A stretch of 64,000 bases of DNA from the NCBI RefSeq assembly GCF_016811915.1, contig NZ_CP069127.1, positions 2,076,001 to 2,140,000 on the forward strand, written 5' to 3'. This DNA is from Brevibacillus choshinensis (GTDB lineage Bacteria > Bacillota > Bacilli > Brevibacillales > Brevibacillaceae). Shown here one piece after another: positions 37,200 through 46,984 of this stretch (position 1 is the first letter of the stretch; every line of letters begins with the position of its first letter). A program made the position numbers and the translations under genes. The notes beneath the pieces are model-generated. The model was not told the origin of the DNA, did no database searches, and saw nothing but the letters and a program-made list of their open reading frames with translations.

Positions 37200-37529
37200 A
37201 TGGAAAAAAGCATTTTTACGAGAATCATGGACGGGGAGATCCCTGCGCGTGTAGAATACGAAGACGAACAGGTCATCGTGATTCACGACATCGCTCCGAA
37301 AGCACCCGTACACCTGTTGATTATTCCTCGCAAGCCGATCGCTACGCTGATGGATGTGCAGGCCGAGGACCTGCCTCTGATCGGCCATATACACGTGGTT
37401 GCTCAAAAGCTAGCGAATCAGCTGGGAGTGAAAGGCTTTCGCCTGATCAACAACTGCGGAAAGGAAGGCGGACAAGAGGTCTTCCACATTCATTATCATT
37501 TCCTCGCAGGCTTTCAGGAAGAAAAATGA
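37200..37529 (+). CDS. HIT family protein
   Basis: A 109-residue histidine-triad protein, probably a nucleoside phosphoramidase or dinucleotide hydrolase. The triad HIHYHFL is at residues 97-103 and the helix motif FRLINNCGKEGGQEVFH precedes it. The N-terminal CxxC zinc site of many HIT proteins (CIFCKI) is replaced by SIFTRI, so no structural zinc is expected. AAAGGTGA lies about eight bases before the ATG. It precedes rpsU. Confidence 0.92.
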   Translation: MEKSIFTRIMDGEIPARVEYEDEQVIVIHDIAPKAPVHLLIIPRKPIATLMDVQAEDLPLIGHIHVVAQKLANQLGVKGFRLINNCGKEGGQEVFHIHYHFLAGFQEEK

Positions 37530-37537
37530 ACTAAAGG

Positions 37538-37567
37538 TTGACCTTCAATAGTCAACTATCCTATAAT
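37538..37567 (+). promoter_or_regulatory. SigA promoter of rpsU
   Basis: TTGACC (37538-37543), 18-bp spacer, TATAAT (37562-37567). The spacer contains a palindrome TAGTCAACTA (37549-37558), inverted relative to a copy upstream of the HIT gene. Confidence 0.8.
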
Positions 37568-37636
37568 GAAGTGTGACAGTCTGTTCGTACGTTCGATTCA
37601 GGCGTCCCACGGTTTTAGCGGAGGGAGGGAAGACAA

Positions 37637-37810
37637 ATGGCAGAAATTCGAGTCAAGAAAAACGAGTCTTTGGATAGCGCACTTCGCCGCTTCAAGCGTG
37701 AGAGCGCAAAATCCGGGGTGATGGCGGAACTGCGTAAACGTCGCCACTTTGAGAAGCCAAGCATTAAGCGCAAGAAGAAATCCGAAGCAGCACGCAAACG
37801 TAAGTTTTAA
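37637..37810 (+). CDS. rpsU: 30S ribosomal protein S21
   Basis: A 57-residue basic protein, [20 protein letters not shown] at the start and a Lys/Arg-rich tail ending KRKF. Size and sequence are those of bS21, which sits near the anti-Shine-Dalgarno on the 30S subunit. GGAGGGAGG lies ten bases before the ATG. It is followed by yqeY, as in Bacillus. Confidence 0.97.
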
Positions 37811-37827
37811 TTGACGGAGGGCCCATC

Positions 37828-38274
37828 ATGAGTGTAATGGAGCGACTCGATCAAGATATGAAGCAAGCAATGAAGGACAGAGCTGCTCTGAAACTCTCTG
37901 TTATTCGCATGGTGAAAGCCGCGTTAAAGAACGAAGAGATTAACAAAGGCAGGCCTTTGTCTGACGACGAAGTGCTGACCATCTTGACTCGTGAGTTAAA
38001 ACAACGCCGTGAATCCCTCCACGAATTTGAAAAGGCAGGCCGCGTGGACCTTGCCTCGAAAGCGCGCGAAGAGATTGACGTGCTCGCCGCTTACTTACCC
38101 GCTCAGCTAAGCGAACAAGAAGTTCGTGATATCGTTCGGGAAGCGATAGCAGCCACAAATGCCTCCTCGAAAAAAGAGATGGGCAAAGTAATGGGTGCAA
38201 TCATGCCGAAAGTGAAAGGCAGAGCAGACGGAAACCTCGTGCAGAAGATTGTATCTGAGGAACTACCAACGTAG
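37828..38274 (+). CDS. yqeY: GatB/YqeY domain-containing protein
   Basis: A 148-residue helical protein resembling the C-terminal tRNA-binding part of GatB ([53 protein letters not shown]). It is thought to bind tRNA but its cell role is not established. GGAGGG lies six to seven bases upstream of the ATG. Co-transcribed with rpsU; a terminator follows. Confidence 0.93.
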   Translation: MSVMERLDQDMKQAMKDRAALKLSVIRMVKAALKNEEINKGRPLSDDEVLTILTRELKQRRESLHEFEKAGRVDLASKAREEIDVLAAYLPAQLSEQEVRDIVREAIAATNASSKKEMGKVMGAIMPKVKGRADGNLVQKIVSEELPT

Positions 38275-38304
38275 ACGAGTAACACCTCATATAGATACGA
38301 ACAG

Positions 38305-38337
38305 AAAAACCCAGCCGATTCGTTGGCTGGGTTTTTT
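38305..38337 (+). terminator. Intrinsic terminator after yqeY
   Basis: AAACCCAGCC / GGCTGGGTTT stem with eight-base loop and T-run. Confidence 0.9.
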
Positions 38338-38355
38338 CTTGTTTTCGAAAAAAAT

Positions 38356-38383
38356 TGAAACGATTCCCAATGTGCTTCGTATA
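38356..38383 (+). promoter_or_regulatory. SigW-type promoter of nfeD-floA
   Basis: TGAAAC (38356-38361), exactly 16 bp, then CGTATA (38378-38383), an ideal match to the B. subtilis SigW consensus TGAAAC-N16-CGTA. The orthologous yqeZ-floA-yqfB operon is a known SigW target. Confidence 0.85.
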
Positions 38384-38432
38384 CCATACTAGCCATTCGT
38401 GGAAGCTGTTAGGTAGAGAGGGGGGATAGGCG

Positions 38433-39767
38433 ATGAATACAGCACGGCCATCGATACGGCGCTTTCGGATCATGCTCTATTTTTTCAGTTTGCTTGCAGG
38501 GCTTGCGATGTTCGTTTCAGGACAGCTGGCATCCGCAGCAACCTACCAAAAAGCATTCTGGATCCCGGTTGACAATACGATCGAGCGAGGACTGGAGAGC
38601 TTTTTGAAACGGGCTTTTGAGGAAGCAGAGCAGCAGCAGGCTGACCTTGTCATTCTGGATATCGACACTCCAGGGGGAGAAGTGAATGCCGCTGGAGAGA
38701 TTGGACAGCTCATCCGTCAAGCTCCGATGCATGTCGTCGCTTATATAGACAATCAGGCGTTTTCGGCAGGGACTTACATCGCGCTGAACGCGAATGAAAT
38801 CGTGATGACTCCGGGCAGCAGCATGGGTGCAGCGACACCCATCGATATGGCAGGCAACGCCGCTGACGTAAAAATCATCTCTGCGTGGTCAAAGCAGATG
38901 CAGAGCGCGGCAAAGCTGAATCATCGCAACGAGGACGTAGCGAGGGCTATGGTGGAGATCGATACCGAGTTTCCCGGGCTGAAGCCAAAGGGTACGGTGC
39001 TTTCTCTGGATGCCCAGACTGCAAAAAACGTCGGCTATGCGGATCGAGTGGTTGCGAATAAGCAGGAACTGCTCAGTCAGTTGGGTGTAGGAGCAGATGC
39101 GATTCAGAGCATCGACCCGACAGCGGGAGAGAGGGTGGCAAGATGGGTGACCAGCCCTGTCGTGATGAGCGTCTTGCTCGTGATCGGCTTGGTTGGAATC
39201 GTCGTCGAGCTGTTCGCACCTGGTTTTGGCGTCGCGGGTACGATTTCATTGGTATCTTTTGGACTGTACTTCTTCGGGCACTTTGTCGCCGGATTTGCCA
39301 ACTGGTTGCATATCGCTCTGTTTGTCATTGGGATTTTCTTGATGATCATGGAGATATTTCTACCGGGCGGGATTGTCGGGGCACTCGGGTTCATCAGCAT
39401 CGTCACTGGACTGGTCATGGCTGCTTACGATACGCAGCAAGGGCTTGCTTCTCTGGGGATTGCCGTACTGATTACGGTGATCGTCACGGTTCTACTAGTG
39501 AAACGATTTGGGGTGAAAGGGTTGTTTAACAAGTTTATTTTAGGAGACACCCAACGAAACGAAGAAGGCTATGTCGCTCCGAGGGACCAGCGCGAACTTT
39601 TGCAAAAAGAAGGAATCGCCCTCACACCGCTGCGCCCATCTGGTATGGTAAAGGTAGATGGAAAGCGTGTGGACGCCGTCAGCATAGGTGGCTTCATTTC
39701 AGCGGGGACGCCTGTTGTGGTGATCCAAGTGGAAGGCACGCGCGTCGTCGTACAGGAACAAGAATAA
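38433..39767 (+). CDS. NfeD family membrane-bound serine protease (YqeZ-like)
   Basis: A 444-residue membrane protein. After a signal/anchor segment, residues about 40-220 form a ClpP-class protease domain ([43 protein letters not shown]; Ser in FSAGT and a Lys in SAAKLNH are catalytic candidates). Four or five membrane spans follow (about 240-370), then a C-terminal NfeD OB-fold domain. Such proteins work with flotillins in membrane stress defence. GAGGGGGGA precedes the ATG. Confidence 0.9.
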   Translation: MNTARPSIRRFRIMLYFFSLLAGLAMFVSGQLASAATYQKAFWIPVDNTIERGLESFLKRAFEEAEQQQADLVILDIDTPGGEVNAAGEIGQLIRQAPMHVVAYIDNQAFSAGTYIALNANEIVMTPGSSMGAATPIDMAGNAADVKIISAWSKQMQSAAKLNHRNEDVARAMVEIDTEFPGLKPKGTVLSLDAQTAKNVGYADRVVANKQELLSQLGVGADAIQSIDPTAGERVARWVTSPVVMSVLLVIGLVGIVVELFAPGFGVAGTISLVSFGLYFFGHFVAGFANWLHIALFVIGIFLMIMEIFLPGGIVGALGFISIVTGLVMAAYDTQQGLASLGIAVLITVIVTVLLVKRFGVKGLFNKFILGDTQRNEEGYVAPRDQRELLQKEGIALTPLRPSGMVKVDGKRVDAVSIGGFISAGTPVVVIQVEGTRVVVQEQE

Positions 39768-39783
39768 AAGGAGTGATCGTTAC

Positions 39784-40788
39784 ATGTTAGAAGGCGGATT
39801 GATACCTCTCATTTTCATGGTGGCAGTAGCCATCGTTGTCCTTTCGATTTTCTTCTCGTTTGTACCCGTCATGCTGTGGATTTCCGCACTCGCGTCGGGT
39901 GTGCATATCGGGATCATCACCTTGGTGGCCATGAGACTGCGCCGCGTCATTCCTTCCCGCATCGTGAATCCGTTGATCAAGGCGCGTAAAGCGGGTCTGG
40001 AACTGGATACGAATCAGCTGGAGAGCCATTACCTGGCAGGCGGTAACGTAGACCGGGTGGTAGATGCTCTGGTAGCTGCCCAGCGTGCCGATATTCCACT
40101 CGGATTTGAGCGTGCGGCTGCCATCGACTTGGCAGGCCGCGATGTGCTGGAAGCGGTGCAAATGAGTGTAAATCCAAAAGTAATTGAAACGCCAATCGTT
40201 GCGGCGATGGCCAAAGACGGGATTGAATTGCGTACCAAGGCAAAAGTCACCGTACGTGCCAACATTGACCGTTTGGTCGGGGGTGCGGGCGAAGAAACCG
40301 TCATCGCGCGTGTCGGCGAAGGGATCGTCTCTACAATCGGTTCATCCAACAGCCACAAAGACGTGCTCGAGAACCCGGATCTGATTTCCAAAACCGTTTT
40401 GAATAAAGGGCTGGATGCCGGTACAGCCTTTGAAATCCTGTCGATTGACATCGCGGATGTCGATGTCGGCAAAAACATCGGTGCACAGCTGCAGACTGAC
40501 CAGGCGGAAGCGGACAAACGGATTGCCCAAGCAAAAGCGGAAGAACGCCGTGCGATGGCCGTCGCTCAAGAGCAAGAGATGAAAGCCCGCGTACAAGAGA
40601 TGAAAGCCAAAGTCGTGGAAGCGGAAGCTCAAGTACCGCTTGCACTCGCAGAAGCATTGACCAGCGGCAAAATGGGCGTGATGGACTACTACAACATGCA
40701 AAACATTGCGGCTGACACCCAGATGCGTCAATCCTTCGGAAATCCGGGCGACAAGAATAAGAACACGCCGCCAAGCGGACAGGAATAA
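39784..40788 (+). CDS. floA: Flotillin-like protein FloA
   Basis: A 334-residue SPFH-domain scaffold of functional membrane microdomains. An N-terminal membrane hairpin ([21 protein letters not shown] and a second hydrophobic stretch) precedes the SPFH core and an Ala/Glu/Lys-rich coiled coil (about residues 235-290, [20 protein letters not shown]). It follows nfeD by 16 bases under the same SigW-type promoter. Confidence 0.95.
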   Translation: MLEGGLIPLIFMVAVAIVVLSIFFSFVPVMLWISALASGVHIGIITLVAMRLRRVIPSRIVNPLIKARKAGLELDTNQLESHYLAGGNVDRVVDALVAAQRADIPLGFERAAAIDLAGRDVLEAVQMSVNPKVIETPIVAAMAKDGIELRTKAKVTVRANIDRLVGGAGEETVIARVGEGIVSTIGSSNSHKDVLENPDLISKTVLNKGLDAGTAFEILSIDIADVDVGKNIGAQLQTDQAEADKRIAQAKAEERRAMAVAQEQEMKARVQEMKAKVVEAEAQVPLALAEALTSGKMGVMDYYNMQNIAADTQMRQSFGNPGDKNKNTPPSGQE

Positions 40789-40799
40789 GGGCGATTGCC

Positions 40800-41273
40800 A
40801 TGGATGATCTCCTTGATCTTTTCTTTGACCTCTTGGGCTGGGTATTTCCGCTGCTGGCCAAATTCTGGTTTCTCATCCTGGCGTTCATCGGGTACAAGTT
40901 TTTTGGAAAAGGCGGCAGGAAGATGGCGCAAGGCAAGCCGCGCCGTATGTTGACGCCCGTGGAAAGCGGGGGCTTTCCGCGCCAGACTCCGCAAGAAGAG
41001 CGCAAGGTGGTACGTGCCTCTTCCAAATACGAGCCGGTTGAATCCGAGTCGATGGAGGGTGTGGGCGTTGAGCAGGAATGGGCATTTGAAGAGCCTGATC
41101 ATCGCTCCATCCCAGTCAGGGAACAAAAGCCAACACTGACTCCGGTTCCAGAGCGAGCCGAAGCGCCTGTACCTGACCTCGATCCGCGTGAAGGGATGAA
41201 GTGGGCCATTATCTTCGGGGAACCGCGTGCCAAGGTCCCGCATGGCTCCCCTGCAGCAAGAAGAAATGCATAA
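40800..41273 (+). CDS. Uncharacterised single-span protein in the yqfB position
   Basis: A 157-residue protein with one N-terminal transmembrane segment (LLGWVFPLLAKFWFLILAFI) followed by a basic then acidic, Pro-rich, probably disordered tail (VPERAEAPVPDLDPREG). No domain recognised. It follows floA by 11 bases and ends at a terminator, so it is the third gene of the SigW-type operon, equivalent in position to B. subtilis yqfB though I cannot confirm homology. Confidence 0.7.
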   Translation: MDDLLDLFFDLLGWVFPLLAKFWFLILAFIGYKFFGKGGRKMAQGKPRRMLTPVESGGFPRQTPQEERKVVRASSKYEPVESESMEGVGVEQEWAFEEPDHRSIPVREQKPTLTPVPERAEAPVPDLDPREGMKWAIIFGEPRAKVPHGSPAARRNA

Positions 41274-41282
41274 CACAAGGCG

Positions 41283-41317
41283 AGACAGGTGCTCCTCCTA
41301 GGGGGCCCTGTCTTTTT
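41283..41317 (+). terminator. Intrinsic terminator after the nfeD-floA operon
   Basis: AGACAGG / CCTGTCT stem with a GC-rich loop containing a CTCCTCCTAGGGGG inner hairpin, then T-run. Confidence 0.8.
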
Positions 41318-41434
41318 TCAGATCCAAGCAATTTGAGCTTGTCGAAATTACGCGAACATCTTGTCTTGTGTCCATTCTCGCGGTTGACTATTCTGATTGT
41401 ATAGAAATTTCTTCCAATCGTTGGATAAGGGGTA

Positions 41435-41641
41435 GTGGACAAGCAAATGAATCAACAAGCGTATGAAAAAATGGGAAGTTTCCGTCAAAAAGTCATTCGG
41501 CTTGTTTACGTGGAGAAGAAATCGATCTACGAAACGGCCATCGCATGCGGATGCTCTGCAGAAAAAGTGAAGCGTGTCATGAAAAAGTGGAAAGCACTGT
41601 CACGCCACGAAGTCGTAACCCTACCTCCTACAGAAGAATAG
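41435..41641 (+). CDS. Small HTH-like basic protein
   Basis: A 68-residue protein (or 64 from an ATG at 41447). The middle, VEKKSIYETAIACGCSAEKV followed by KRVMKKWKALSRHE, fits a helix-turn-helix of the sigma-region-4 type, but it is too short to assign. The first codon is GTG with AAGGGG upstream. It stands alone between two terminators and is probably a small DNA-binding protein; function unknown. Confidence 0.6.
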   Translation: MDKQMNQQAYEKMGSFRQKVIRLVYVEKKSIYETAIACGCSAEKVKRVMKKWKALSRHEVVTLPPTEE

Positions 41642-41652
41642 TAGCCGACAAG

Positions 41653-41694
41653 GCCTTTGCCCACCTTCCAATGTGAAGCGGCAGGGGCTTTTTT
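41653..41694 (+). terminator. Intrinsic terminator after small HTH gene
   Basis: GCCTTTGCC / GGCAGGGGC (two G-T pairs) followed by six T. Confidence 0.75.
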
Positions 41695-41787
41695 CTTTTC
41701 ATGAATGCCTGTTGCGTCCACCGCATACGCATAGGTAAGAACGGTTTTGCACGGCCATTAGACCCATAAATTGGCTCACTAGTGGAA

Positions 41788-41815
41788 GCATATTCTGCGC
41801 AGTAGCGCTAGTACG
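41788..41815 (+). promoter_or_regulatory. Possible SigE promoter of yqfC-yqfD
   Basis: GCATATT (41788-41794) matches the SigE -35 core; the -10 region about 13-14 bases on (CTAGTAC) is a poor match to CATACAAT. Position upstream of two sporulation genes makes it worth noting. Confidence 0.3.
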
Positions 41816-41830
41816 AAGGGGGGCTAATCC

Positions 41831-42127
41831 ATGAAGCGTTGGAGCCGCCGTCTGCGCCAATTGGCGGGAGGGGTTTTGGAGCTGCCGCAAGATGTCGTCC
41901 TGGAAGTCCCGCGCATTACGATGATCGGCCATTTGCAAATGTACATAGAAAATCACCGCGGAGTTCTGCATTTCAGTGAAAAAGAGCTCCGTTTGCTGTT
42001 GACGAATGGACAGATGATCGTATCCGGCGAGCAGCTTGTCATCCGAGCGATCTTGCCAGAGGAGGTTTTGCTGGAAGGCAGAATCGGCGGCGTGAAATTT
42101 CTGGAAACCGGGCCGCAGAGCTCGTAA
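41831..42127 (+). CDS. yqfC: Sporulation protein YqfC
   Basis: A 98-residue protein of the YabP/YqfC family, which in B. subtilis is made in the mother cell under SigE. The pattern LPQDVVLEVPRITMIGHLQM and LLLTNGQMIVSGEQLVI is characteristic. GAAGGGGGGC precedes the ATG. It is followed after 23 bases by yqfD. Confidence 0.92.
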   Translation: MKRWSRRLRQLAGGVLELPQDVVLEVPRITMIGHLQMYIENHRGVLHFSEKELRLLLTNGQMIVSGEQLVIRAILPEEVLLEGRIGGVKFLETGPQSS

Positions 42128-42150
42128 TAGGATGGAGGGCGGGAAGACAC

Positions 42151-43365
42151 ATGCGAAACGGACTGAAAGAGTGGGTTGACGGACATGTCACCATCACCGT
42201 GCGGGGGAAGCGGTTCGAGCGCTTTTTGAATATGGCCATTCGGGATGGCATCCGAATCTGGAACATTCGCCGCGTAGGAGAAGAGTTGACCCGTTGCGAT
42301 ATTTTGATTCGCGATTATTTTCGCTTGCGCCCGTTGCTTCGGGAGACAGGCTGTCGCAGCCATGTGGAGGGCCGGGGAGGATTGCCTTTTTGGCTCATTC
42401 GGTTACGGAGGCGAGCAGGCCTTGTGATTGGAGCTTCTCTTTTTTTTCTCGGATTGTACATGCTGTCGTCCTTTGTATGGACTGTTGAGGTGAGCGGCAC
42501 CAGGCACATGGATCCGCAAAAGGTCATGAAAGCGGCTGAGCAGATTGGGATTAAAGAAGGGGTATGGAAGGTCAAACTAAAAGAGCCACTGGCCCTGCAA
42601 AAAGAGCTGATGAGCCTGTTGCCAGAGGCGACATGGGTCGGGGTGGATATACAGGGAACGAAAGTGAAATTACAGGTCGTGGAGAAAGACGCTCCGGTAA
42701 AGCCTCTTCCTACGAGTCCGCGGCATTTGGTAGCCAAGAAGCGGGCCGTGATTTCCAAGGTGCTGCCCCAGGTCGGTAAGAGTCAGGTAACTGTGAATCA
42801 GATGGTTGAAAAAGGTCAGGTTCTGATCTCAGGCATTATCGGAAACGAGACGCGGCAGCAGGCTGTTTCAGCGCGTGGTACCGTGCGTGGCGAGGTTTGG
42901 TACGTAACCGAGACATCCCTCCCGCTCAATCAGACCTTGTATCGCTTGACAGGGGAAATTCAGGATCAGCAGTACTTGCTGGTCGGTCCTTATGCCGTCC
43001 AGGTATGGCCGCTGAACAAGCTTGCATTTGCCCATTCGGAAAACACCGAGTCACGCTTTTTGCCTTCGTACGCTGGGTATACCTCGCCGATCGGCTGGAA
43101 GACCGTTCACACCAAAGAAACGGAGCCTGTAACGCACCAAATGAGTGTGGAGGAGGCTACTGAAATCGCCAAGCGTTTTGCCAGAGAGGATATTCTTCGC
43201 AAAGCAGGGAAAGATGCGGAGATAAAGGATGAAAAAGTTTTGCACGTATCAACAGAGAATGGTAAAGTTTACTTGAGCATTCATTTTTCCGTCATTGAAG
43301 ACATTGCAGTTGAACAGCCGATCGTGGGAGTGCCACAGCCACCGGCTGAGACTGGCAAGCCATGA
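42151..43365 (+). CDS. yqfD: Sporulation protein YqfD
   Basis: A 404-residue membrane protein of the YqfD family, required for efficient sporulation. It has a soluble N-terminus with RKRFERFLNMAIRDGIRIWN-like sequence, one transmembrane segment near residue 90 (AGLVIGASLFFLGLYMLSSF) and a long extracytoplasmic part beginning WTVEVSGTRHMDP, a POTRA-like start. Its pairing with yqfC is conserved in spore formers; molecular function is not established. Confidence 0.92.
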   Translation: MRNGLKEWVDGHVTITVRGKRFERFLNMAIRDGIRIWNIRRVGEELTRCDILIRDYFRLRPLLRETGCRSHVEGRGGLPFWLIRLRRRAGLVIGASLFFLGLYMLSSFVWTVEVSGTRHMDPQKVMKAAEQIGIKEGVWKVKLKEPLALQKELMSLLPEATWVGVDIQGTKVKLQVVEKDAPVKPLPTSPRHLVAKKRAVISKVLPQVGKSQVTVNQMVEKGQVLISGIIGNETRQQAVSARGTVRGEVWYVTETSLPLNQTLYRLTGEIQDQQYLLVGPYAVQVWPLNKLAFAHSENTESRFLPSYAGYTSPIGWKTVHTKETEPVTHQMSVEEATEIAKRFAREDILRKAGKDAEIKDEKVLHVSTENGKVYLSIHFSVIEDIAVEQPIVGVPQPPAETGKP

Positions 43366-43403
43366 CGGTTTGCTGATTACCGTTGCAAGGAGATGGAAGC
43401 CTG

Positions 43404-44378
43404 TTGCACCTACACGATGAGGTAAGAATCCCATTTGCAGACGCATCTGAGGCCTTGCTGTTGTTCGGACCACACGACGCGTACTTAACATTGATCGAAG
43501 AAAAAAGCTCTGCCAAAATCATGACGCGAGAAGGAGAGCTCGTGATTAGCGGCGATCAGTCAGAAGTGGATAAGCTTGCTGAGCTGATCGGCATTTTGCT
43601 GCAACTGATCCGCAGAGGGATTACGCTGTCAGAGCGTGACATCTCGTATGCGATGATGCTCAGCAATCAGGGAGAAGCAGCCCAGCTGCTGGATGTGTAC
43701 GACGAGGAAGTGGCCCGCACCCAACGCGGGAAACCCATTCGCGCCAAGACACTCGGGCAGCGCCACTATTTATCAGCGATCAAAAAGAAAGACATCGTAT
43801 TTGGAATCGGACCGGCTGGAACAGGGAAGACATATCTGGCTGTTGTCACAGCGGTGAATGCGTTGAAAAACGGTCGTGTAAAGCGCATCGTCCTGACCAG
43901 ACCAGCTGTAGAAGCAGGAGAAAGTCTCGGATTTTTGCCTGGGGATTTGCAGGAGAAGGTCGACCCGTACTTGCGCCCTCTCTACGATGCCCTGTATGAC
44001 ATGCTGGGCAACGAACAGGTGGCCAAAATGATGGAGCGTGGACTGATCGAGGTAGCTCCGCTAGCCTATATGCGCGGACGTACATTAGAGGACTCGTTTG
44101 TCATTTTGGATGAAGCACAAAACACCACTCCCGAGCAAATGAAAATGTTTTTGACTCGTCTCGGCTTTGGCTCGAAAATGGTAATTACCGGAGACGTTAC
44201 TCAAGTGGATTTGCCAAAAGGGAAGAAATCGGGTTTGCGGGAAGCGGAGCGTATCCTGAACCCTATTTCAGATGTGACCTTTATCCACTTCCAAGAAGGA
44301 GACGTCGTCCGTCACAGCCTGGTGCAAAAGATCATCCAGGCGTACGCCAAAGAGGAAGCCCTGCACGAATACCGATAA
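43404..44378 (+). CDS. phoH: PhoH family ATPase
   Basis: About 324 residues. N-terminal KH-like part (LLLFGPHDAYLTLIEE) followed by the PhoH ATPase domain: Walker A GIGPAGTGKTYLAV, TRPAVEAGESLGFLPGDLQEK, Walker B FVILDEAQNTTPEQMKMFL and GDVTQVDLP. The start is probably the TTG at 43404 with AAGGAG eleven bases upstream; a TTG at 43383 is also in frame. Function is linked to RNA or ribosome metabolism because of constant neighbourhood with ybeY and era. pgpH is not found after it. Confidence 0.93.
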   Translation: MHLHDEVRIPFADASEALLLFGPHDAYLTLIEEKSSAKIMTREGELVISGDQSEVDKLAELIGILLQLIRRGITLSERDISYAMMLSNQGEAAQLLDVYDEEVARTQRGKPIRAKTLGQRHYLSAIKKKDIVFGIGPAGTGKTYLAVVTAVNALKNGRVKRIVLTRPAVEAGESLGFLPGDLQEKVDPYLRPLYDALYDMLGNEQVAKMMERGLIEVAPLAYMRGRTLEDSFVILDEAQNTTPEQMKMFLTRLGFGSKMVITGDVTQVDLPKGKKSGLREAERILNPISDVTFIHFQEGDVVRHSLVQKIIQAYAKEEALHEYR

Positions 44379-44407
44379 ATCGTCTTGACTAAAGGAGATC
44401 ACCATTT

Positions 44408-44887
44408 GTGTTGTCTGTAGAAATTCTTCATGAAGATATGGAACCGATCAGCGAGCATCTGCAAGACCTGATTACGCGCTGCCTCGAAGCTGCAGCAGTG
44501 CGGGAAGAGGTGGATGGGGAAGTCGTGGTAACGATTGTCAGCAATGAACGGATCCACGAGCTGAACCGTGATTACCGGGACGTAGATCGTCCGACCGATG
44601 TACTGTCCTTCGCCATGAACGAGCCGGGTGAAGGCGAAATGGAAATCTTCCTCGATGAAGATGACCTGGAGGAATTCCCGAATATGCTGGGTGACATCAT
44701 CATCTCCCTCCCCAAAGCGAAGGAGCAGGCGGAAGACTATGGGCATTCGCTGGATCGCGAGCTTGGTTTTCTCGCCGTGCATGGCTTCCTGCATTTGCTG
44801 GGCTATGACCATGGCACGGAGGAAGAGGAAAAGGAAATGTTTTCCCGTCAAGAAGCAGTCCTGGAGCAAATCGGCTTGACGAGGTAG
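44408..44887 (+). CDS. ybeY: Endoribonuclease YbeY
   Basis: A 159-residue metal-dependent RNase involved in 16S rRNA maturation and ribosome quality control. The zinc motif [11 protein letters not shown] is near residue 118-128 and [12 protein letters not shown] precedes it. GTG start with AAAGGAG nine bases upstream. It follows phoH directly by 29 bases; B. subtilis has pgpH between them. Confidence 0.96.
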   Translation: MLSVEILHEDMEPISEHLQDLITRCLEAAAVREEVDGEVVVTIVSNERIHELNRDYRDVDRPTDVLSFAMNEPGEGEMEIFLDEDDLEEFPNMLGDIIISLPKAKEQAEDYGHSLDRELGFLAVHGFLHLLGYDHGTEEEEKEMFSRQEAVLEQIGLTR

Positions 44888-44890
44888 GAG

Positions 44891-45280
44891 ATGGCATTGA
44901 AAGAGTGGGACCGCTTTGTTCGCAGCTTATCCTACGCGATTCAAGGAATTGTCTATACGGTGAAGACACAGCGAAACATGCAAATCCACGTCGCCGCTGC
45001 TTTGATCGTACTGGCGGCGGCTTGGTGGCTGCAGATTCCACGCAGCGATGTTTTGCTGGTCTTTTTTTCTATTGCGCTGGTAATTGCCTTGGAGCTGGTA
45101 AACACGGCGGTAGAAGCGGCGGTTGACCTCGCTTCGCCGGATTGGCACAGCAAAGCCAAAATAGCCAAGGATGCCAGCGCAGGGGCTGTTCTGATAGCGG
45201 CTCTCGTGTCTGTGGTGATCGGAGTCATGATTTTCGGTCCACCGCTGTATCAAAAAATGTCAGAGTGGTTTCTTTCTTGA
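44891..45280 (+). CDS. dgkA: Diacylglycerol/undecaprenol kinase
   Basis: A 129-residue integral membrane kinase with three spans. The motif QRNMQIHVAAALIV and the catalytic LELVNTAVEAAVDL are characteristic; Gram-positive members mainly phosphorylate undecaprenol. AGGAG abuts the ATG at zero spacing, exactly as at oppB, with a TTG two codons later, so GAGGT upstream or the TTG may be used. Between ybeY and cdd as in Bacillus. Confidence 0.94.
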   Translation: MALKEWDRFVRSLSYAIQGIVYTVKTQRNMQIHVAAALIVLAAAWWLQIPRSDVLLVFFSIALVIALELVNTAVEAAVDLASPDWHSKAKIAKDASAGAVLIAALVSVVIGVMIFGPPLYQKMSEWFLS

Positions 45281-45305
45281 AAATATGGCATGATCTATCT
45301 ACTAG

Positions 45306-45344
45306 GACCAGATGCTTTCTTTTGGAAGAGAAAGAAGTCTGGTC
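45306..45344 (+). other. Hairpin between dgkA and cdd
   Basis: GACCAGA / TCTGGTC enclosing CTTTCT / AGAAAG, a long bulged stem in the 136-base gap. It lacks a following T-run, so it may be an RNA processing or attenuation structure and not a normal terminator. Confidence 0.45.
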
Positions 45345-45404
45345 TCTTGGTGTCTCTGCCTTTGGGATCACGTTGGGCAGCACTTTTAGAGAATACCGAT
45401 ATGA

Positions 45405-46725
<1,321 letters not shown>

Positions 46726-46828
46726 GACGAGCTTTATACGTGTTAATTTTTCCAAGGGATAGAAAAACGGGCAAAGGTGATTCTAAGAAGGAAGTGGATA
46801 GACCCGATGTAGGAAAGGATGATGCTCC

Positions 46829-46984
46829 ATGCTTCGTGACTTTTCTTGGAGAGTTTTCGCTTCAACCGGTGACATCCATGCTTACCTTCTCTACCGGGAT
46901 CACCATCAAACGGATGGTGCGAACGAAGAGGCTTCCTTTGATCTTGCCCAGGAAGAGTTGGGTGACTCGCAGGCATGCTTGTAA
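46829..46984 (+). CDS. yqzL: YqzL-like small protein
   Basis: A 51-residue protein starting [20 protein letters not shown], which matches the short YqzL family (pattern RDFSW-VF--TGD--AYLLY) found between era and recO in Bacillales. The C-terminus is acidic. Its last ten bases overlap recO. AAAGGATG lies upstream of the ATG. Function unknown. Confidence 0.8.
   Translation: MLRDFSWRVFASTGDIHAYLLYRDHHQTDGANEEASFDLAQEELGDSQACL

Noticed and set aside
41384-41405. TTGACT ... TATAGA as promoter of the small HTH gene
   Set aside because: The spacing between the two boxes is only about 10 bases, and the TTGACT has no better -10 partner.
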